Position numbers and translations under genes: made by a program
Notes under the pieces: model-generated
What the model was told of the DNA's origin: nothing
Seen by the model: the letters and a program-made list of their open reading frames with translations, nothing else
Databases searched by the model: none
Assembly (NCBI RefSeq): GCF_000986795.1
Contig: NZ_LAYZ01000024.1
Coordinates: 124,001-188,000, forward strand
DNA length: 64,000 nucleotides
Direction of reading: 5' to 3'
DNA from: Salinicoccus sediminis
GTDB lineage: Bacteria > Bacillota > Bacilli > Staphylococcales > Salinicoccaceae
In this document: piece by piece, positions 59,210-64,000 of the stretch
Position numbering within the stretch: position 1 is the stretch's first letter
How the letters are laid out: each line of letters starts with the position of its first letter

Positions 59210-60385
59210 TCATAGCAGTGAAATCAGGATGCCGCCCATGGCACCTGAAACGACGACGACCCACGGCGGCAGTTTCCAGAATGCAAGCATGGAGTACAGC
59301 ACGGCAGCCAGCGCGAAATCGAGCGGCTGTGTGATGGAGCTCGTCCAGATCGGCGTATAAAACGCAGAGATCAGAATGCCGACGACCGCTGCATTCACAC
59401 CCATGATGGCACCTTTGACTTTTCTGTTGCTGCGGAGGCTGTCCCAGAACGGCAGCGCTCCGACAATCAGCAGGAATGCCGGCAGGAATATTGCCGCCGT
59501 TGCGAACAGTCCGCCAAGCCAGCCGTTCATCACTGCACCGAGATAGGCTGCAAAGGTGAATAAAGGCCCCGGCACCGCCTGTGTGGCACCATACCCTGCC
59601 AGGAATTCCTCCTCGGTTACCCAGCCGTTCGGCACGAGTTCCTGTTCAAGCAGCGGCAGTACGACGTGTCCGCCGCCGAAAACGAGTGAACCGGAACGGT
59701 AGAAGCTGTCAAAGACCGCCACCCAGTATGAACCGGTGACCTCTTTTATGACCGGCAGCAGGAAAAGGAGCACGAAAAATAATAGAAGGCAGAATGACGC
59801 GATTTTTTTGGATATCGGAAACCGTGTTTCGTCCGTCTCTGTTTCCGTATGCTTCCTGTAGATCAGGAATCCGATGAGTGCTGCAACCAGGATGACCCCG
59901 ACCTGTGTGAATGCCGTCTGCCAGATCAGTGTGCCGATCAGTGCAAAAAGTACGATCGCCTTCCGCTTCAAGTCCGGCGCCAGCTTTTTGGCCATGCCGA
60001 GCACCGCATGGGCGACGACCGCGACGGCAACGATCTTAAGCCCCTGGATCCAGCCGGCGTCCGCCACATCATAGCTGGTCAGAAGCAGAGCGAACGCAAT
60101 CAGTACGATGACTGAAGGCAGCGTAAAGCCAAGGAACGACGTCAGTCCGCCGAGCACACCGCCCCGCATGAGCCCGACACCGATGCCGACCTGGCTGCTT
60201 GCAGGACCCGGAAGGAATTGAGCCAGTGCCACAAGGTCGGCATACCCCTTCTCATCCATCCACTTCTTCCGACGCACATACTCCTCATGAAAGTAACCCA
60301 GATGGGCCGTCGGTCCGCCGAAGGATGACAGTCCCAGACGCGTTGAAACGATTAATATTTCTAAAAGATTTTTTATTCTCCCCAT
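59210..60385 (-). CDS. chrA: Chromate transporter
   Basis: About 391 residues, full-length two-domain CHR protein. Domain 1 has LGLSSFGGPTAHLGYFHEEYV and FLPGPASSQVGIGVG; domain 2 has FGGGHVVLPLLEQELVP and GATQAVPGPLFTFAAYLG. About 10-12 helices. It exports chromate, or sulfate-like anions. ATG 60385 is 7 bases from AGGAG; ATG 60391 abuts it. It lies 16 bp after a PadR regulator gene, the usual arrangement for this ChrA group. Confidence 0.93.
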   Translation of the reverse strand: MGRIKNLLEILIVSTRLGLSSFGGPTAHLGYFHEEYVRRKKWMDEKGYADLVALAQFLPGPASSQVGIGVGLMRGGVLGGLTSFLGFTLPSVIVLIAFALLLTSYDVADAGWIQGLKIVAVAVVAHAVLGMAKKLAPDLKRKAIVLFALIGTLIWQTAFTQVGVILVAALIGFLIYRKHTETETDETRFPISKKIASFCLLLFFVLLFLLPVIKEVTGSYWVAVFDSFYRSGSLVFGGGHVVLPLLEQELVPNGWVTEEEFLAGYGATQAVPGPLFTFAAYLGAVMNGWLGGLFATAAIFLPAFLLIVGALPFWDSLRSNRKVKGAIMGVNAAVVGILISAFYTPIWTSSITQPLDFALAAVLYSMLAFWKLPPWVVVVSGAMGGILISLL

Positions 60386-60401
60386 TTTCATCTCCTGTAA
60401 T

Positions 60402-60710
60402 TCAGTCTTTTATCTCCCGGAACAATTCATAGGCCTTGCCCCTGGCCTCATCGAGCACCTCATCCCCTCTTTCCGTGATGGAATAATACTTCCTGATCCT
60501 GCCGCTGACATTGCGGTCCTCCCGCGAAAGCAGACCGTCGGACTCCATCGTGTGCAGAATCGGATAAAGTGTGCCTGCGCTGATGCTGTAGCCGTGCTCC
60601 CTCAGTTCCTCCACCATCCACGTCCCATAGATCGGATGCTCCTTCGCATGATGCAGAATATGGATATGTATAAAACCAAGGAAAAGTTTCCTGAGTACCT
60701 TATCTTCCAA
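60402..60710 (-). CDS. PadR family transcriptional regulator of chrA
   Basis: About 102 residues of the short PadR type: KLFLGFIHIHILHHAKEHPIYGTWMVEELREHGYSISAGTLYPILHTMESDGLLS, split here at several helices, and SGRIRKYYSITERGDEVLDEA. The frame opens at ATG 60764, but that start overlaps a perfect inverted repeat and lacks a binding site; TTG 60710 has AGGGAG 8 bases upstream and gives the normal family size. It is first in the operon with chrA and probably autoregulated. Confidence 0.88.
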   Translation of the reverse strand: MEDKVLRKLFLGFIHIHILHHAKEHPIYGTWMVEELREHGYSISAGTLYPILHTMESDGLLSREDRNVSGRIRKYYSITERGDEVLDEARGKAYELFREIKD

Positions 60711-60730
60711 TAGATCGTCTCCCTGCCTTT

Positions 60731-60762
60731 GATATCGAACTTCAATATTGGGTTTCGATATC
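60731..60762 (-). promoter_or_regulatory. Perfect inverted repeat: probable PadR operator
   Basis: GATATCGAA-N14-TTCGATATC, 21 bp upstream of the proposed TTG start and just downstream of a TATATT -10-like box. Placement suits autorepression by the PadR protein. Confidence 0.65.
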
Positions 60763-60856
60763 ATTAATATAACATGATGATATGTATGGGGAAATACTCT
60801 TTACACAATCTTTACAAACTAATGAATGTGCTGATTCGTTGGAAACGTGTGTTGAA

Positions 60857-61240
60857 AGCGAGTATCCCATCTACGAAACGGAATCGTGTACGCGAAAGAC
60901 GGGTATCCAATCCACGAAACGGAATCGTGTACGCGAAAGACGGGTATCTCATCCACGAAACGGAACCGTGTACGCGAAAGACGAGTATCCAATCCACGAA
61001 TCGGGACCGTGTACGCGAAAGACGGGTATCCAATCCACGAAACGGAATCGTGTACGCGAAAGACGGGTATCTCATCCACGAAACGGAATCGTGTACGCGA
61101 AAGACGAGTATCCAATCCACGAATCGGGACCGTGTACGCGAAAGACGGGTATCCAATCCACGAAACGGAATCGTGTACGCGAAAGACGGGTATCTCATCC
61201 ACGAAACGGAACCGTGTACGCGAAAAGCGGGCATCCAAAC
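60857..61240. repeat. 41-bp tandem repeat with ABC higher-order structure
   Basis: Units begin every 41 bp at 60857, 60898, 60939, 60980, 61021, 61062, 61103, 61144, 61185 and a decaying 61226. The core reads GGGTATCCAATCCACGAA then ACGGAATCGTGTACGCGAAA. Three variants alternate A-B-C-A-B-C-A-B (A: CCAATCC..AAACGG; B: CTCATCC; C: GAGTATCC..AATCGGGACC), giving a 123-bp super-repeat. Each unit has CACG(A)...(T)CGTG arms. No stop codon occurs in any of six frames. It has no spacers, so it is not CRISPR. It lies between the PadR promoter and the terminator of the ocd-like gene. Confidence 0.95.
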
Positions 61241-61270
61241 ACATTCCTACAATCTCTGTTAACTTCACAC

Positions 61271-61304
61271 AAAAAAATGCAAAACCGCACGAACGGTTTT
61301 GCAT
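61271..61304 (-). terminator. Terminator of the ocd-like gene
   Basis: ATGCAAAACCG-TTCGTG-CGGTTTTGCAT followed by seven T on the minus strand, 10 bp after the stop. Confidence 0.95.
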
Positions 61305-61314
61305 TCCCTCACTG

Positions 61315-62259
61315 TTATTCTGAGAACATCCGCATCACGCCGCCGGCGACGGCGAGGTCGAAGTAGCCGGCCCCGACGCATTTATACAGTGTGATTTCCG
61401 CGTCATCTCCGCGAAGATGATCTCCATCGAAGAAATCCACGAGCGAGCCGCGCACGTCCTCCCAGGCGATGATGCCGCTCTCGACGGCGTGCATGAGTTC
61501 GCCGGCCTCCTCCTGGATGGCTTCGAGATCGTCAACGTAGATCTGATCCGCCCTGGCGATCGTCTCGTTGTCCATTTCCCGCATGGATGGCTTGAAGGAA
61601 CCGACGCCGTTCACATGTGTGCCGGCTCTGAGGTCTCTCCCGTCAAAGACGGGCACTGAAGACTGTGTGGCGCAGTTGATGATATCGGCCGCCCGAACGA
61701 CTTCGGACACATCCTCCACCACTTCAATGTCCGCTCTGACACCGAATGCCTCAAGGCGTATGCGGAAATCGTGCGCCTTGCTCGCTGTCCTGTTGAATAA
61801 AACGATCCGTTCCACCGGACGCACTTCGGCCACACCGAGCACCTGCTCGAACGCCATGTTGCCCGTCCCGATGACACCGAGGACTGATGCATCAAGCCGC
61901 GCGAGCTTATCCGTCGCAATCGCTGTCATCGCGCCTGTCCGGAGCCGTGTCAGATAGGAGGCCTCCATCGTCGCCTTGTGCTGCCCGTCATCGAGGCCGG
62001 TCACAAGGATGTTCCCCTGCGTGGTCGGCAGGTCTTTATTCACCGGGAAGATGGAAACTGTCTTGATGATGGAAGTTTTCGATGCTGTGCTGATGCACGG
62101 CATGTAGAGCATCGAGCTCTCATCATCCACCGGCAGCACGGTGCGCACCGCCTGTACGATGGCGTCCTCCCTATAGTCCTGCAGAATGTCCTTCACATCC
62201 CGGATGGCATGACTGATCGAATATTTTTCCTGTATCTGTTCATCTGTAAGAGTAATCAT
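61315..62259 (-). CDS. Ornithine cyclodeaminase/mu-crystallin family protein
   Basis: 314 residues, NAD(P)-binding. N-terminal domain with VQAVRTVLPVDDESSMLYMPC, then MEASYLTRLRTGAMTAIATDKLAR (substrate Arg/Lys), Rossmann motif VLGVIGTGNMAFEQVLGV, and INCATQSSVPVFDGRDL. Members include ornithine cyclodeaminase, alanine dehydrogenase and pyrroline/piperideine-2-carboxylate reductases; which one cannot be told. It is 12 bp downstream of an MFS transporter gene and co-transcribed, suggesting use of an imported amino-acid-like compound. Confidence 0.88.
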   Translation of the reverse strand: MITLTDEQIQEKYSISHAIRDVKDILQDYREDAIVQAVRTVLPVDDESSMLYMPCISTASKTSIIKTVSIFPVNKDLPTTQGNILVTGLDDGQHKATMEASYLTRLRTGAMTAIATDKLARLDASVLGVIGTGNMAFEQVLGVAEVRPVERIVLFNRTASKAHDFRIRLEAFGVRADIEVVEDVSEVVRAADIINCATQSSVPVFDGRDLRAGTHVNGVGSFKPSMREMDNETIARADQIYVDDLEAIQEEAGELMHAVESGIIAWEDVRGSLVDFFDGDHLRGDDAEITLYKCVGAGYFDLAVAGGVMRMFSE

Positions 62260-62271
62260 AACTGTCTCCTT

Positions 62272-63606
62272 CTATGCATTTGTTTCAGGTGCCGGCCGCA
62301 CCCCGTCATCATGCCCGGAGCGCGCAGCCTGGTCCCGGGCGTATTCCAGATCCTGCGCCTGCACCCCTTTGATCGCCCACACGGCAACCATCGATACAAC
62401 CGCGGTCATGATGATATAGAGCGACACCGGCACGCTTGAACCGTTGAACTGGTTCATCAGGAACTGGGCGATGAGCGGTGCGGTACCGCCGGCCGCCGCT
62501 GCCCCGATCTGGTAGCCGATCGTCACGCCGGTATACCTGACTTCACGCGAGAATGCCTCTGAGAACATCGTTCCGAGCACTGCCGTGATCGGCGGCCAGA
62601 TGATTGTGAGACCGATCAGCGTCGCAATGATCACAAGCGCCGGCTGGTGGGTGTTGACGATGATGAAGTACGGGAATGCGTACACCAGCATCGCTGCAGA
62701 ACCGACAAGGAACATCCTGCGGCGGCCCACTCTGTCGGACAGTCTGCCCATGACGGGAATCATGATGGTCGTGAGGAATGCTGCAATGACGATTGAAATC
62801 ATCATGAATTCGAATGACACGTTAAGCTGGCTCGTCCCGTAACCGACGATGAACGTCGTGAATATATAGAACGGCCCCGTTTCAACAAACTTCGCGCAGG
62901 ACGTGATAAGCACTTCCTTCGGATGGCGCTTGAACGTCTCGACGAGCGGCACCTTCTGCACCGTCTGCGTCTTCTTCGCCTCCTGGAACGCCGGCGTCTC
63001 ATCCAGATCCTTGCGGATCCAGAGTCCGAATCCGACGAGGAATAAACTCATCACGAACGGAATGCGCCAGCCCCACGCTGCGAATGCCGCTTCTGAAAGC
63101 AGGCCTGTCAATATGAAGAAACTCGTATAGGCGAGCACCAGCCCGATGGTGATGCCCATCTGCGGCACGCTGCCGAAGAATCCGCGCTGCTCCTTCGGCG
63201 CATATTCCGTTGCGAGCAGCAGTGCGCCGCGCCACTCACCGCCGATGCCGAGCCCCTGGATCAGCCTGAGCAGCATGAGAAGCAGCGGTGCCGCAATCCC
63301 GATCTGGGCATATGTAGGCAGCAGACCGATGCACGCCGTCGCGATCCCCATCATGCTGAGCGTGATGATGAGTGTCTTCTTGCGCCCGACCCTATCGCCA
63401 ATATGACCGAATATCACGCCGCCGAACGGACGGATGAAGAATGACAGTGCCAGTCCGAAATAGGCAAGCAGTGTGGAAACCACCGGATCCTCGGTCACGA
63501 AGAACTGGCTGTTGAATATGATCGTTGCCACAGCCGCATACAGAAAGAAATCAAACCATTCGATCGATGAGCCGATCAGGCTGGCGACCAATACTTTTCG
63601 CCGCAA
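62272..63606 (-). CDS. MFS transporter, metabolite:H+ symporter (MHS) family
   Basis: 444 residues, 12 helices. LVASLIGSSIEWFDFFLYAAVA, RPFGGVIFGHIGDRVGRKKTL and GLGIGGEWRGALLLATEYAPKEQRGFFGS are hallmark MHS motifs (ProP/ShiA/KgtP relatives); the middle loop is cytoplasmic (about 210-240). The start is uncertain: the frame has TTG 63606 but the nearest GGGG is about 22 bases away; an out-of-frame ATG lies close by. First gene of an operon with the ocd-like gene, so its substrate may be an imino or amino acid, betaine or opine. Confidence 0.88.
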   Translation of the reverse strand: MRRKVLVASLIGSSIEWFDFFLYAAVATIIFNSQFFVTEDPVVSTLLAYFGLALSFFIRPFGGVIFGHIGDRVGRKKTLIITLSMMGIATACIGLLPTYAQIGIAAPLLLMLLRLIQGLGIGGEWRGALLLATEYAPKEQRGFFGSVPQMGITIGLVLAYTSFFILTGLLSEAAFAAWGWRIPFVMSLFLVGFGLWIRKDLDETPAFQEAKKTQTVQKVPLVETFKRHPKEVLITSCAKFVETGPFYIFTTFIVGYGTSQLNVSFEFMMISIVIAAFLTTIMIPVMGRLSDRVGRRRMFLVGSAAMLVYAFPYFIIVNTHQPALVIIATLIGLTIIWPPITAVLGTMFSEAFSREVRYTGVTIGYQIGAAAAGGTAPLIAQFLMNQFNGSSVPVSLYIIMTAVVSMVAVWAIKGVQAQDLEYARDQAARSGHDDGVRPAPETNA

Positions 63607-63651
63607 TTTTTTTGTCCATGTATTAACCCCTTTTCCCCTTAAGTTATATCA

Positions 63652-63680
63652 AGGATAGCGTTTACAGAATTATCCGTCAA
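63652..63680 (-). promoter_or_regulatory. SigA-type promoter of the MFS-ocd operon
   Basis: Minus strand TTGACG (63680-63675), 17-bp spacer, TATCCT (63657-63652), about 46 bp upstream of the start. Confidence 0.6.
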
Positions 63681-63718
63681 CTTTATATAGAGGGTATTGT
63701 TACACCATCATTGGACAC

Positions 63719-63750
63719 AAAAAACCGGATGGGACTGGAACCCCATCCGG
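63719..63750 (-). terminator. Terminator of the partial Ig-like gene
   Basis: CCGGATGGG-N8-CCCATCCGG followed on the minus strand by TTTTTTG; about 100 bp after the stop at 63854. Confidence 0.9.
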
Positions 63751-63853
63751 CATGCAAATTCACATATATCTACTGTATTGCCACTTTAAATGTTCACGAC
63801 GGAAAAGTCAACTGATTTCATTATTAACATCCTAAACTGATGAATGGAATTTA

Positions 63854-64000
63854 TTAACTGTTTTTATAATTGAAGAATATCTCGTACTTCTGACCGTCTT
63901 TTTCAGATGCCACCTGCACTTCATCCCCATCTTCAAGCTCAGGCAGCCCGTCTAATGTGAACTGGCCTTTCTCATCAGCTTTGGCAGTAAATTCCTTTTT
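63854..64000 (-). CDS. C-terminal end of a protein with a bacterial Ig-like domain (runs off the window)
   Basis: 48 codons are visible before the TAA at 63856-63854. KADEKGQFTLDGLPELEDG followed by DEVQVASEKDGQKYE has the pattern of Big_6-type Ig repeats (T.KADE.G.F...L..L..GD.V.V...D..G). It ends FFNYKNS without an LPXTG or anchor. The rest of the gene lies beyond position 64000. A secreted adhesin or enzyme with Ig repeats is likely. Confidence 0.65.
   Translation of the reverse strand, partial: KKEFTAKADEKGQFTLDGLPELEDGDEVQVASEKDGQKYEIFFNYKNS

Noticed and set aside
60857-61240. CRISPR array
   Set aside because: Units follow directly with period 41 and no unique spacers; no cas genes in the window.
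60774-61366. Several overlapping 140-194 codon ORFs on both strands in the repeat (for example 60774-61262 and 60812-61234)
   Set aside because: They exist only because the 41-bp unit has no stops in any frame. None has a convincing ribosome binding site and several would overlap each other on opposite strands, so none is called as a gene.

Overview
This window looks like a chromosomal segment of a moderately GC-rich member of the Staphylococcaceae, most like Salinicoccus or a close relative. The basis is the Staphylococcus-type purine operon order (purE-K-C-S-Q-L) with divergent folD, an HssRS-like pair, a FosB enzyme with close family identity, SdcS-, CsbD- and NsrR-like genes, strong AGGAGG ribosome binding sites, and a base composition near 50% GC, too high for Staphylococcus sensu stricto. 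The genus is an inference. No rRNA, tRNA, CRISPR array, prophage or intact IS element is visible.

Layout. 1-4.7 kb: purine operon (minus) with PurR-type boxes between purE and folD. 5-6.6 kb: Ca2+/cation antiporter and a small haem-copper-oxidase-like membrane protein. 6.7-11.4 kb: a haem/NO block (HssRS-like two-component system, flavohaemoglobin Hmp, NsrR with all three Fe-S cysteines, Ig-like secreted protein). 11.5-14.9 kb: DJ-1/PfpI protein, a small gene behind a near-consensus LexA box, and a group of very hydrophilic small proteins including CsbD behind two SigB-type promoters. 15-24.6 kb: transporters and oxidoreductases (APC permease, SdcS-like symporter, acetamidase family enzyme, two luciferase-like monooxygenases with an FMN reductase, SLC13-TrkA_C permease). 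24.8-30.6 kb: zinc-ribbon microprotein, an 83-nt structured intergenic element, PNPOx-like protein, SelO, aldo/keto reductase (SigB-type promoter), HAD phosphatase, leaderless subtilase.

30.8-34.7 kb is a four-gene operon in which two M20-type amidohydrolases flank a pair of small membrane proteins of equal length (the first is DUF5058-like). It is a plausible uptake and hydrolysis system for N-acyl or N-carbamoyl amino acids and one of the best candidates for something undescribed. 36.0-42.6 kb is a more A+T-rich operon: a PRD/EIIA regulator, an ascorbate-type PTS (EIIA, EIIB, EIIC), a phosphotriesterase-family lactonase candidate, a creatininase-family enzyme and a SIS-domain protein. It probably imports and degrades an unidentified sugar or sugar acid and may have been acquired by transfer.

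42.7-50.5 kb: RidA-like protein, SDR (SigB-type promoter), AEC carrier, DUF7916-like TIM barrel, CutC, DUF998 protein, RclA/MerA-type hypothiocyanous acid reductase candidate, O-methyltransferase. 50.5-53.9 kb: a response regulator-ABC-histidine kinase operon. 53.9-60.7 kb: a defence-flavoured stretch with three VOC proteins including FosB, GrpB, a Met/acid-rich secreted protein, a membrane-anchored Ig-like surface protein and chrA with its PadR regulator. 60.86-61.24 kb holds a striking 41-bp tandem repeat with an ABC higher-order (123-bp) structure, free of stops in all six frames. The window closes with an ornithine-cyclodeaminase-like gene, an MHS-type MFS transporter and the end of an Ig-like protein gene.

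Regulatory theme: five SigB-like promoters (three strong) and single LexA-, NsrR-, HssR- and PurR-type sites suggest that much of the window serves stress and redox responses. All coordinates and start codons are my reading of the sequence. No searches were run.
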